From NCBI RefSeq assembly GCF_900169785.1, contig NZ_FWER01000017.1:152936-216935 (forward strand): a stretch of 64,000 bases of DNA, given 5' to 3'. The position numbers and the translations under genes are program-made. Positions 42,832 to 51,167 of the stretch are shown piece by piece (the first letter of the stretch is position 1; the number at the start of each line of letters is the position of its first letter). Source of the DNA: Rhizobium sullae. Its GTDB lineage: Bacteria > Pseudomonadota > Alphaproteobacteria > Rhizobiales > Rhizobiaceae. The notes below the pieces were generated by a model that saw only the letters and a list, made by a program, of their open reading frames with translations, did no database searches and was not told where the DNA came from.

Positions 42832-43811
42832 CGTTGATTCGCCGCGACAATTTTAAACGGCTTCCAGATCGCGCGTAGCAAGGAAAGCCCGAAATCGTCC
42901 AAATGCTTGTAAGCGGCGTATTCCTGCCGTGCGATTTGACGGCTAAATAGGAGGTCCGGCAGCACCCCTGCGGGGCTGCCGCCGATCTTGACGCCGGCCA
43001 GGCGTTGCAGATTCAGGAAGAACAAATCCCGTGCCAGTGCCAGTCGACCTGACGGCAACCTGGCACGGACCGCATCCCAGTCGATGTCGTATCCCAAGTC
43101 GAAGATCTCGCGGCAGTCGAGAAGATGCCGCAGCTCGACATCGCCCGTGCGCAGCCGGCGGTCCAATATCATGTCGTGAACGATTAGGTGGACCACCCAC
43201 TCCACTGGCGTGGGGATACTAATCCGAACCCCCATCACTTCGAGGGGTATGCTGTGGAGCGGTTCGCTCTCTGTGTATAAAATAGCTGGGCCGGGCGGCC
43301 TCAGATGCAAGTCCAGGGAACCAACATCGGCAGGCCGATAGAATTTCCCGTATGCGTGTGGACCAGGGTCTTCTGGAAGGGGTTGGTAGCCAATGCCGAG
43401 AAGTCGCCCCACGCTTCGCTCGACATTGTTCTCGTCGATCACCAGATCCAGGTCGCTGATCATCCGGCTGCCCAGACGATGTTCTGGCATAATCATCAGG
43501 AGGGCCGACCCTTTGATAAGCAACGGTTCGATCCCCGCTTCGTTCAATACACGCAGGGTCTCGACCGACTGTCGGCGCAGTCGTCGATTTCGCTCTTCAT
43601 TCAAATCATACAAAAAGCGCAGATAGTTTTCGACTTCCCCAGGAATGCTGACAAGTAACCCCCGATGGCGAAGCCATGCATATAATGCGGGGCCAACTAG
43701 GTGCCGATTGGCCTCCTGTACGACTTTGTCCCAGTGATCCTCAGCGGTATTGATCCCGTTCAACAACGCAGCCAGCATTTGGAAGCCGGATTCAGAACCT
43801 CCCGATCTCAT
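42828..43811 (-). CDS. nucleotidyltransferase-fold protein (NTP_transf_5-like)
   Basis: This is a 327-residue protein. The start 43811 has GGAGGGG at 6 bases; a longer frame to 43865 does not. After a helical N-terminal part comes the nucleotidyltransferase core: EPLLIKGSALLM (Lys100-Gly-Ser102), then RMISDLDLVID with Asp120 and Asp122 as metal ligands, and FYRPADVGSLDLHLRP. The C-terminal half is helical with VHLIVHDMIL and LRHLLDCREIF. This is the uncharacterised nucleotidyltransferase family often found with PqqD and HprK-like proteins. It is probably a transferase of nucleotide or sugar-nucleotide groups; the substrate is unknown. It is coupled to the PqqD-HprK gene by an ATGA overlap. 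Confidence 0.82.
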   Translation of the reverse strand: MRSGGSESGFQMLAALLNGINTAEDHWDKVVQEANRHLVGPALYAWLRHRGLLVSIPGEVENYLRFLYDLNEERNRRLRRQSVETLRVLNEAGIEPLLIKGSALLMIMPEHRLGSRMISDLDLVIDENNVERSVGRLLGIGYQPLPEDPGPHAYGKFYRPADVGSLDLHLRPPGPAILYTESEPLHSIPLEVMGVRISIPTPVEWVVHLIVHDMILDRRLRTGDVELRHLLDCREIFDLGYDIDWDAVRARLPSGRLALARDLFFLNLQRLAGVKIGGSPAGVLPDLLFSRQIARQEYAAYKHLDDFGLSLLRAIWKPFKIVAANQR

Positions 43812-44128
43812 GCAACCCCTCCCGCAACATTGGTCCTTGCAGCTGACAACAAGAACGGCTTTCAAGCCGTCGTTCGAATGCTGAAGAGCTTGTCGTCTTG
43901 TGCAACTGATTGGGGATGCAGGGTGAATAACCTGATTGGACCATCACGACGCCAACAGCACTGCGGAACGGTTCACGATGACATTGGTCCAGGGAACTCA
44001 GTTCCATGACAGCTGACAACTCAATACCAACGAGCGCTGATGATGACCGATGGGCCCAGCCTCGGAGACCGTGGACATGATCTTCGACGGCACATCGGCT
44101 AGATTGTTTGCCGCGGTAACGGTTTGGT
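43812..44128. other. gap between mini-protein and nucleotidyltransferase genes
   Basis: It holds no gene with family support. It may carry a separate promoter for the two-gene unit to the left, or a 3' structure for the mini-protein transcript. Confidence 0.4.
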
Positions 44129-44383
44129 TCAATTCCACCACGTGCGAGGGCGGCGTCGAACAGGACCCGTATGCACATGGTTCTTATTGTTCTTATTGCC
44201 GTATCCCCAGCCGGGCCGACCGCCAGAGGCAGCGACAGCGGGCGAGTTCATGGAGAGATCAAGCAGCACCGTCACTGCGGGGGGCGTCAGGGCAGCGAAT
44301 TTCCCAAGCCCCTTGATGAAATCACGCCGTTCCATTGTTGGACTTGCATCATTTTGTTCTTTGGTTTCACGCTCCGTTGCCAT
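44129..44383 (-). CDS. Tat-signal mini-protein (candidate modified peptide)
   Basis: This is an 84-residue protein. The ATG at 44383 follows GAGG at 7 bases. After an acidic 16-residue lead comes a twin-arginine motif MERRDFIKGLGKF (Arg19-Arg20, Phe22, Lys24), a moderately hydrophobic stretch FAALTPPAVTVLLDLSM, and a cleavage site NSPAVA-A near residues 50-52. The predicted mature peptide has about 33 residues: Gly/Asn/His/Arg-rich with Trp59, Tyr61, and a C-terminal TWWN. I recall similar short proteins (RRDFxKGL..., ending in Gly-rich tails) near PqqD/HprK-like genes in alphaproteobacteria. It lies 318 bp upstream of the nucleotidyltransferase and PqqD-kinase genes on the same strand, so it is the natural substrate candidate. 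Not an established family to me. Confidence 0.7.
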   Translation of the reverse strand: MATERETKEQNDASPTMERRDFIKGLGKFAALTPPAVTVLLDLSMNSPAVAASGGRPGWGYGNKNNKNHVHTGPVRRRPRTWWN

Positions 44384-45125
44384 CGGGTTACCTCACGTGC
44401 TCGATTTTATAACTTTATAGCATTAACCTCATGGTGAAAAGTCAGGCATAAGTATTATGCGAGAACTCGAATAACCTGAACGAATACGCGAATCGAGTTT
44501 CCCCGGACCCTTTGAAAATCTCGAGAGCGTCGCAATCCTTTCCTAGACACGCCATGGCGCTCTGATGAAGCTGCTCCAGGCGTCGGCCGTGCACGAGCGC
44601 AAACCTTTTGAACAACGAAGCCCTCATAGCTCTATTTGATGACCTTCTAGTGAGATTATCGGTATGACACTCGGCCGGCTCCCTGGTGAATGATGTCTGG
44701 CTCTATGAGCCGGGCCTGGAGACGACACATGTGCAGAAGTGTGAGCACTGGCCCGAACCAGTGCCGCGGAGACGCTAAAGCATGTCATGGTTGTGATCGT
44801 TTCGGTTGTTGCCCGACGCCACCGCCTTCTGATTGATCTCTCGATACCGATAAACAGTTCGAGACTCGCAGATGAGCCGCTGCGCAACTCGTAGGCACTT
44901 GCGATAGAGTTACACGGCAAAGCCGCAGCATAAAACATATTAAAACGGAACAGTAACATTCAGATAACCCGACAATACCTAAATATCATTACTAATATAT
45001 TCCTTTCAATTTAGTAACTTTGCATATATACATAGATATAGCGAAAGCAATAGCTCTGCGCCGGGGCGGCGGAAGAAATATACGCAATATATATCTTCGT
45101 GACGTTTTGAATGTTGGGGGGAGTT
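44384..45125. other. AT-rich divergent control region
   Basis: This 740-bp divergent region lies between the leftward mini-protein gene and the rightward sugar transferase gene. The last 180 bp is very AT-rich (runs such as CTAATATATTCC and GCATATATACATAGATATA), unlike the rest of the window. Such AT-rich segments before exoY/pssA-type genes are typical MucR/Ros targets in rhizobia; no exact box is claimed. No gene is supported. Confidence 0.5.
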
Positions 45126-45830
45126 ATGTCTATATGGTATGCGCACCGTCACATCTCGTCGCTGCACTTTCGCGAGAGCCCAAAATGCGAGCGACTGCCG
45201 CTGCACCTCGCCGATCCCGGCCATATAGATGCAGCAGTCGGCCGGTCAACGAGGTATCTTTTCGTCAGGCGCATGTTCGATATCGCGTTTGTCCTGGCGA
45301 GTGCGCCGGCTAGCGTCCTGCTGGTAGGCGTCGCCGCGGCGGCAGTGCTGGTAACGATGGGTCGTCCAGTCTTTCTCGCCCAAGAGCGCGTTGGTTACAG
45401 GGGACGGACATTCCGAGCACTGAAACTTCGGAGCATGCGCACATCCGATGGCACTCCCCGACCAACCAGTCTGGATGATGACAGAATTACACCTCTCGGT
45501 GCGTTCCTCCGACAATCGCATCTCGACGAACTGCCGCAGCTCTGGAATGTCCTCGTCGGCCAGATGAGCCTTATCGGCCCCAGGCCAGAGTGGGTCCCTC
45601 TGGCTCGCCGGTACGAATGCGCTTTCCCGGAGTATAAACTGCGCTACTGCGCACCTCCAGGTTTGACAGGCTTGGCCCAAGTCAAGCAAGGATATGTTTC
45701 GACAATGGAGGAAGTTAAAGCGAAAGTAGAGTACGATATATACTATATATTAAATATATCAGTCGCCATGGACTTCAAGATACTTCTTCTAACATCGAAG
45801 ACAATATTTAACAGTGCGCTATCGCGATAA
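45126..45830 (+). CDS. initiating sugar transferase, ExoY/PssA-type
   Basis: This is a 234-residue protein with one N-terminal hydrophobic hairpin (about 45-75, MFDIAFVLASAPASVLLVGVAAAAVLV), then the polyprenyl-phosphate sugar transferase domain: FLAQERVGYRGRTFRALKLRSMRT, ITPLGAFLRQSHLDELPQLWNVLVGQMSLIGPRPEW (the DELPQ and GPRPE signatures), RYCAPPGLTGLAQVKQGY. It transfers a sugar phosphate (often glucose or galactose) to undecaprenyl phosphate, the first step of a repeat unit. The start is 45126 or 45111, in the same G-rich context (GGGGGG). It is first gene of the rightward polysaccharide set. Confidence 0.93.
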   Translation: MSIWYAHRHISSLHFRESPKCERLPLHLADPGHIDAAVGRSTRYLFVRRMFDIAFVLASAPASVLLVGVAAAAVLVTMGRPVFLAQERVGYRGRTFRALKLRSMRTSDGTPRPTSLDDDRITPLGAFLRQSHLDELPQLWNVLVGQMSLIGPRPEWVPLARRYECAFPEYKLRYCAPPGLTGLAQVKQGYVSTMEEVKAKVEYDIYYILNISVAMDFKILLLTSKTIFNSALSR

Positions 45831-45889
45831 GAAGCAATTGCCGAGGTGCGTCGTACTACGCACTCGATTCTTTAGAAGGGGGATTTGCA

Positions 45890-46849
45890 TTGAGCGATCA
45901 GAACAATGTCTTGGTCACAGGAGGTTGCGGTTTCTTGGGCCGCCACGTCGTATCGAGGCTTGCGGCCCAGGGGTCCCATGTAACAATTCTGGACGACTTG
46001 TCCGCCGGCGCCCCGCTAGACACGGCGGACGCGTCGATCAAATTCGTCAATGGAGACATCGCCGATCCAGGCACCATTCGGGCGGTCCTCGGCCAGCGGC
46101 CTTTCGACCATGTCATCCACCTTGCAGCCATACATTTCATTCCTCGCTGTGAAGCGGATCCGGGGGCCGCATTCATGGCGAATGTGGTCGGAACAAGGAA
46201 TCTGGTTGAAGCGCTCGTGCCGTCCTCGTCGCTGAAGTCTCTGGTCTTCGCATCCAGCGTCGCAGTCTACGCGCCATCTGTAGAGGTCCTGTCTGAGGAT
46301 GCCGATACGGTGCCGATGGATATCTACGGCTGGAGCAAACTTGTCTGCGAAGATCTTGTTCGGAGCGCTTCGGTTCGAGGGGGATGGCGAGCGGTCTGCT
46401 GCCGTCTTTCCAACTTGATCGGGCCGGGCGAGACGAATCCGCACCTTTTTCCTGAGATCGGCAGGCAGATTGCAAGAGGAGAAGCGCTGATAGAGGTTGG
46501 GAATACCACGCCGAGGAGAAACTATTTGCATGTTATGGACGCAGCCGACCTGTTCGTTCGATGCCTTGGACTGTCAGGAAGCGACGCCCACACGATAAAC
46601 TTGGGCTCAGGTGAGGAGTATTCGGTCGCGGAGATTTTGAGCCTGTTCCAGAAGGCCGCGCAGAGACCAATCAAATTCGTTGAAACAGCAGCGCGCAAGC
46701 GCAAGGTCGATCGGCCTAGGCTTCAGCCAAACACCACCGTCATGCGGGGGCTAATCGGAGAGCCGCAGCGCTCGGCCGAGGATGCGATCAAAGCCGTTTT
46801 GATGGAATTTGCTCTCGAAACACAAACGAAATGGTCAATTACCGGGTAG
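45890..46849 (+). CDS. NAD-dependent sugar epimerase/dehydratase
   Basis: This is a 319-residue extended SDR. TTG start at 45890 with AAGGGGG upstream. Visible are VLVTGGCGFLGRHVVSRL, DDLSAG, HVIHLAA, FASSVAVYAPS, the catalytic YGWSKLVCEDLV, NLIGPGETNP and RRNYLHVMDAADLFV. It is of the UDP-glucose/GDP-mannose epimerase-dehydratase type. It acts in the cytosol to supply a nucleotide sugar for the polymer. It lies 60 bp after the sugar transferase and 7 bp before a GT4. It resembles, and may replace, the broken epimerase at 28110. Confidence 0.92.
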   Translation: MSDQNNVLVTGGCGFLGRHVVSRLAAQGSHVTILDDLSAGAPLDTADASIKFVNGDIADPGTIRAVLGQRPFDHVIHLAAIHFIPRCEADPGAAFMANVVGTRNLVEALVPSSSLKSLVFASSVAVYAPSVEVLSEDADTVPMDIYGWSKLVCEDLVRSASVRGGWRAVCCRLSNLIGPGETNPHLFPEIGRQIARGEALIEVGNTTPRRNYLHVMDAADLFVRCLGLSGSDAHTINLGSGEEYSVAEILSLFQKAAQRPIKFVETAARKRKVDRPRLQPNTTVMRGLIGEPQRSAEDAIKAVLMEFALETQTKWSITG

Positions 46850-46855
46850 GGTGGC

Positions 46856-47923
46856 ATGCGCGTCATAATGGCAAATAGATATTTCCTCGGTTATCTCGGA
46901 GGGGTCGAGCGCTACATCGCGTCCCTTGCTGCCGAACTGGGGAGGCTGGGCGTAGACGTCGTGGTATGCGCGGCCGGCAGTGACGCGCTCGTCCAGTTCG
47001 AGGGGCTCGCAGTCAAGACGGTGCCGTCGCAGGCCCAACTGCGCGCCTTCGTTAACCGTGGAGCCGACGTCGTCCACGCGCACCTGCCGCGCAATCCCTT
47101 CTCTTTCGCGGCCATGCGGGCGGGCCACAAGGCTGGCATGCGCACCGTGTTCACGCCGCATGCCTTCTATCCCGATGGATCTGCCATCAAGAAGCTCGCG
47201 AAAGCGGTGACTGATCTCACCATGACGCGCCATACAATGAAGATCTGCGACACTGTCGTGAACTTGACCCCCCAGGATCAGGCAGACTCCATACGCAATG
47301 GATTGCACAGGGAAAAGTCGGTCATAATCCCGAACTCCGTATCAATCCGCGAGCTCATTGAACTCGAGGACAAATCGCGCGACATACTTCCTCCATTTGA
47401 GCAGCCGTATGTCCTGCACGTCGGGCGTTTTCACCGCGTGAAGAACATCCCATTTCTAGTCAGGGCGCATCGTAGGATCCCCGACCATCATCTGGTCCTC
47501 ATCGGCCAGGACGACGGTGAGTTGCCCGCCGTCAGAGAACTCGTCTCGCAACTTCAGCTCGAAGGACGGGTCCATATCCTGGAACGTGCTGATCGGGCCC
47601 TGGTCATGGCTGCCTATATGAACGCCTCTGCGGTAGTGTTGAGTTCGCGCTGGGAGGGTCTCCCAACAGTTCTGCTCGAGGCGATGTTCTTCGGAAAGCC
47701 CTTTGTCGCCTCCGACGTGGGTGGAAACGGCTGGCTGGTAGAGCGCGGTGCTCCCGGGATGATATTCAAGCTGGACGATGAAGATGGTTATGTCTCGTCA
47801 CTTGCTGCCGCCTGCAGGATTCCTGCAAGCGCACTTGCCGGCGGCAGAGCCCTCGTCGCCGATGAATTCTCATGGGAAGTTAATGCCCGGCGCCTCCTGA
47901 ACATCTACGCTAAGAGTAACTAA
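46856..47923 (+). CDS. GT4 glycosyltransferase
   Basis: This is a 355-residue GT-B protein. Visible are the N-terminal RVIMANRYFLGYLGGVERYIASLAAELGRLG, the middle PYVLHVGRFHRVKNIPFLVRAH, and ALVMAAYMNASAVVLSSRWEGLPTVLLEAMFFGKPFVASDVGG with the conserved E-x7-E motif. It transfers a hexose to a lipid-linked intermediate. The ATG is in a GGGTAGGGTGGC context. It forms an operon with the epimerase (7 bp gap). An IS630-like remnant follows directly. Confidence 0.92.
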   Translation: MRVIMANRYFLGYLGGVERYIASLAAELGRLGVDVVVCAAGSDALVQFEGLAVKTVPSQAQLRAFVNRGADVVHAHLPRNPFSFAAMRAGHKAGMRTVFTPHAFYPDGSAIKKLAKAVTDLTMTRHTMKICDTVVNLTPQDQADSIRNGLHREKSVIIPNSVSIRELIELEDKSRDILPPFEQPYVLHVGRFHRVKNIPFLVRAHRRIPDHHLVLIGQDDGELPAVRELVSQLQLEGRVHILERADRALVMAAYMNASAVVLSSRWEGLPTVLLEAMFFGKPFVASDVGGNGWLVERGAPGMIFKLDDEDGYVSSLAAACRIPASALAGGRALVADEFSWEVNARRLLNIYAKSN

Positions 47924-47934
47924 TCACCTGAATT

Positions 47935-48450
47935 CGACGTTTGTCATCGACCTCTGACAAAAGCGTTTGACGGATGCGCTGAATGTCATCTGCGGATTTT
48001 GGCCCGCTATAAGGCTTCGGGTTTTCGTTGTGGCGTTCGAATGTCGGCTTTGAACCGCATTGTCGAGGTATGGACGTCTCGACGGAGCTGCTTTCGGGTC
48101 AGTTCCGCAAACCAGCGTTCGACTTGATCGATCCATGACGCCGAGGTCGGGGTGATGGCACGCGGTAGCGTGGCTGGCGCATCAACGAGTTTTTGATCGA
48201 CGCAGTTTTGTGGGTCGCATAGTTATCCATCACGATATGAACGTCCAAATCGGACGGTACGCTCGCATCGATTTGCTTCAGGAAGTCCAGGAACACGGTG
48301 GTCCGATGCGCTTGTCGCATTTGCCGATGACAAAGCGGGAGGCGACATCTAGAACAACGTGGTTGTGCCGTGTCGAACATAAGAATGGGCAGGCCGTTCA
48401 GGCACGCCGGGCATCATCGGCAGTGGTGCGCCGCCTGCCGACAAGCGCAT
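47935..48450 (-). pseudogene. IS630-family transposase remnant
   Basis: The minus-strand frames carry FLDFLKQIDASVPSDLDVHIVMDNYATHKT, the IS630/Tc1-like DDE core, and further on the pattern SADDIQRIRQTLLSEVDD of the C-terminal end. Several frame changes separate these pieces, and no N-terminal DNA-binding part or clear terminal repeats were found. It is therefore an inactive fragment. The stretch 48451-48692 is otherwise not recognised. Confidence 0.75.
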
Positions 48451-48692
48451 GACCTTCACGCGGACGTCACGACCTGCGCCGAGGCAGAATCCTCCCGCGC
48501 ATCGCCACGCAATGTTGAGCTATCCGGCAGGAGTCGAACGAGCGATCGCTTAGGTGCCGGGCCAGTTGCGCATGCGCACGCAGTCCTTCGAGCTCGTCGT
48601 CTGCAATCGGCGGGAAGAGCGTATTCATCCGGCCGGATGAGAACGACCATTGCGCCGTCACTCTAATCCATGCATCGTCCCGGACGCAGAAT

Positions 48693-49004
48693 ATGCACCT
48701 TAGCAATCAAGTGCGTGCGCCGTTCGACATGCGGCACGACAAGGCTCAGGTCATGGGAACGTACTGGCTCCTAATTGCGTCCTGCATTGGTGGGATTATC
48801 GCTGCGGTTCTTGGGCTCTCAGCGATGTCCTGCGTGAACATCGCTACGGTTTTGCTTCTGGGGAGTATAGCGCACTTGCTTTTCAGCGGTTATGGTCTCA
48901 ACATCATCATCACATCCATTGGAGCACCTGCCGTTCTGCTTGTTTCGTTCTTTTTCAGCGGGTGGGCGCTCAGTGCAATTCGGAAGGCCGACAAGAACGA
49001 TTAA
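48693..49004 (+). CDS. small membrane protein, 2-3 TM
   Basis: This is a 103-residue protein. Three hydrophobic stretches are seen, about residues 21-45 (GTYWLLIASCIGGIIAAVLGLS), 48-63 and 70-92. The N-terminal 20 residues are polar. It ends with RKADKND. It lies 42 bp before the Wzy-like polymerase and probably belongs to the same transcript. No family recognised. Ribosome-binding site poor. Confidence 0.6.
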   Translation: MHLSNQVRAPFDMRHDKAQVMGTYWLLIASCIGGIIAAVLGLSAMSCVNIATVLLLGSIAHLLFSGYGLNIIITSIGAPAVLLVSFFFSGWALSAIRKADKND

Positions 49005-49045
49005 CCGTCGCGTGAGCCAATCTGGCTGTCACGGAGCTTTATACA

Positions 49046-50281
49046 ATGAGTGGCATGCCGGCTGCTGATCGGAAAGGCACCTTGGCTCGGTGGGATGGCG
49101 ATTTTCTTCCGCTCGCTCTCGTAGCCTTTTGTACCGTCATGAATTTCGGGCTAGCACTCGTCAATAATCTCGTCACAAATATTCAGGAGATTCATGTCGT
49201 TGCCGTGCAGCTCGTTGTGACCCTTTGTGCTGCCGCATTGGTCGTGTTGCGCCGACCTCGTTTGACGGCCGATCAAGTCATATTGTTGGTTATGCTAGTA
49301 TCGTGCGTTGTAATATCGACAATATATCACGGTCAGACCGATGTAAAAATTCTGTATGACATGTCGGTGATTCCGCTTTTCGTTGTTTTAGGTTCGACCA
49401 TCAAGCGAGTACCGAGATGGTGTATGCATATGCTATTTATTATAGTATTGATTACGGTGGCATTTGAGACTGTCATGCCTGATGCTTACGCCAAGATTGT
49501 CAATCCCCTGAGATACTATGCGAACACAAGAAGCTGGGTCGCGGACAAGATGGATGACCAGGCCGATGACTCAGGGTTCTATTTCGGTGCCCAGCGGGCC
49601 GGACAGGGCGACGCTACGCATCGCGCGAGCGGCCTCTTTCTCGAGCCTCTGTCCCTAGGTTACTTCGCTTGTATTGCCGCAATTTTCTATTTGAATGAAT
49701 ACAGATATCAAGCCGGCAGGAAAATACTTGCTGTCTCGGGCTGTTCCTTGCTCATAATATTGTCCGACGTTCGCGCCGCCTTGGGAGTGCTTTTCGTCAT
49801 TGCGATAGGGGCGCCGCTCCTCGCGCGATTGCCGCGCTTGGCAGGTCTTGCGTTGCCATTTGTTGTGATCGCAGGTGGAGCGGTTTTGCATTATTCCACG
49901 GCTGGTGATCAGCACATCGCCGACTTGGCGGGACGGTTGTCCTGGACCTTTGAGGAACTCAGGGAAGCCGACTTGACGACACTGCTATTCGGAGGATTCG
50001 ATCAAACCCATGCCAATGACAGCGCAATTCTCTACTTTGCAGAGGTTTCTGGAATATTGGGGTACGTCCTTCTATTGTACATATCCGCGGGCGTCTCGTC
50101 CTTGAATGAGCGCCCATTGATCACGAATGCCGCGTTGATATACTTGGCCAGTACGAGCCTGTTCGGGCACGCTTATGCTTCGATCAAGACCGGAGCACTT
50201 CTCGGCTTTGTCGTGGGCAGCCAAAAGCGCAATCAAGAGACACCAAACGTTAAGTATCTGCCCCAGAAAGCAGTTGAGTGA
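49046..50281 (+). CDS. Wzy-like polysaccharide polymerase (O-antigen ligase/polymerase)
   Basis: This is a 411-residue membrane protein with about 10-11 helices. It has a large periplasmic loop (about residues 150-205) ending in RASGLFLEPLSLGYF, the Wzy/WaaL-like region before a C-terminal helix set. The family joins lipid-linked repeats or ligates them in the periplasm. Its base composition is AT-richer than neighbours (for example around 49280-49450), suggesting separate origin. It lies between transposase and integrase remnants. Confidence 0.8.
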   Translation: MSGMPAADRKGTLARWDGDFLPLALVAFCTVMNFGLALVNNLVTNIQEIHVVAVQLVVTLCAAALVVLRRPRLTADQVILLVMLVSCVVISTIYHGQTDVKILYDMSVIPLFVVLGSTIKRVPRWCMHMLFIIVLITVAFETVMPDAYAKIVNPLRYYANTRSWVADKMDDQADDSGFYFGAQRAGQGDATHRASGLFLEPLSLGYFACIAAIFYLNEYRYQAGRKILAVSGCSLLIILSDVRAALGVLFVIAIGAPLLARLPRLAGLALPFVVIAGGAVLHYSTAGDQHIADLAGRLSWTFEELREADLTTLLFGGFDQTHANDSAILYFAEVSGILGYVLLLYISAGVSSLNERPLITNAALIYLASTSLFGHAYASIKTGALLGFVVGSQKRNQETPNVKYLPQKAVE

Positions 50282-50289
50282 TGTCATAT

Positions 50290-50600
50290 CCTTGATTGTT
50301 CGGTGTTGAGAAGAATCGACAGAAACGCATCATTCCGATCAACGTTTCGAACACGACCAATCGGAGCTCACCCTGCGGTTGGAGCGCGCCGGCCGCGGCC
50401 ATTAGGGCGACGATCTCGCCATCGTATAGATATGGCGCGTCAATGTCCGCCGCGACTTGTCGAATATCGCGTTTCCGGAGACTCTGTCGCCGGATCCAGC
50501 CGCGACATGTAGGCCGCAAACGGCTCCAGGACTACCAGCCGTCCAGCCCAGGTGAAGGGTGGACTGATGCGCGACCGGTCCGTTGCCGCCGACAATTAGC
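50290..50600 (-). pseudogene. tyrosine recombinase (integrase) remnant
   Basis: Minus-strand sequence has the pattern DAPYLYDGEIVALMAAAGALQPQGELRLVVFETLIGMM, which matches the start of the catalytic domain of rhizobial transposon-type tyrosine recombinases (Y-x-EIxALMAAAxxLxPxGxLRPxTxETLIGLL). After GMM the frame turns to unrelated residues and stops. The N-terminal part is in other frames. The catalytic Arg-His-Arg-Tyr residues are absent, so it is inactive. Confidence 0.7.
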
Positions 50601-50674
50601 CTGGCTGCATTGCGGCGCGCGTGCTCCTGTCTGCACAAAGATAACTAGGATACCCAAACACCGCTCGGATCAAT

Positions 50675-51118
50675 TCAAGCGAAGCGCTTCTTCAGGAAGT
50701 AGCGCGCAATCGCCCCCGGTCCGCTTTCCAGTTGCCCGAAGATTTCGTAACCGAGTTTCTCGTAGAACGGCCTTGCCTGAAATTCGAACGTATCGAGCCA
50801 GACGCCGATATATCCGCGCTCCTGGGCGATGGTTTCCGCCTCGACCATCAAGCGTGTGCCGAGGCCTGTGCCGCGGTAGGCTGAAGGAATCGCGAGATAC
50901 TTAATGAAAGCCCAGCCGTAGCCGTCGACTGCATAGAGCCCGCCGAGAACATCCCGGGTGTGCGGATCGCGAACGAGAATCGCAAAATCGGGCTTGTCCT
51001 GGATGTCCCCGACGTTGGCATCATTGTATTCACGCAGCGTCCTGGTGATGGCGGCGCAATGTTCACTGCTGGGATGATCGGTGATGATCTCGACGATCGG
51101 AATATCGACAGGTTCCAT
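50675..51118 (-). CDS. GNAT-family N-acetyltransferase
   Basis: This is a 147-residue GNAT protein. It begins MEPVDIPIVEIITDHPSSEH. It contains VLGGLYAVDGYGWAFIKYLAIPSAYRGTGLGTRLMVEAE, with the acetyl-CoA-binding motif RGTGLGTRL. It ends with the YEKLGYEIFGQL motif of the acetyl-CoA C-terminal subdomain. The start at 51118 is by family length; no strong ribosome-binding site is seen. It lies leftward, downstream of pobA. The substrate is unknown. Confidence 0.85.
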   Translation of the reverse strand: MEPVDIPIVEIITDHPSSEHCAAITRTLREYNDANVGDIQDKPDFAILVRDPHTRDVLGGLYAVDGYGWAFIKYLAIPSAYRGTGLGTRLMVEAETIAQERGYIGVWLDTFEFQARPFYEKLGYEIFGQLESGPGAIARYFLKKRFA

Positions 51119-51167
51119 GGGCGCGATGCTCGCACAACGGCCATTCGATTGAAAGCGAAACGGTTTG

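Noticed and set aside
48520..48560. tRNA T-arm-like sequence (GAGTCGAACGAG)
   Set aside because: No acceptor stem, D-arm or anticodon arm could be built around it.
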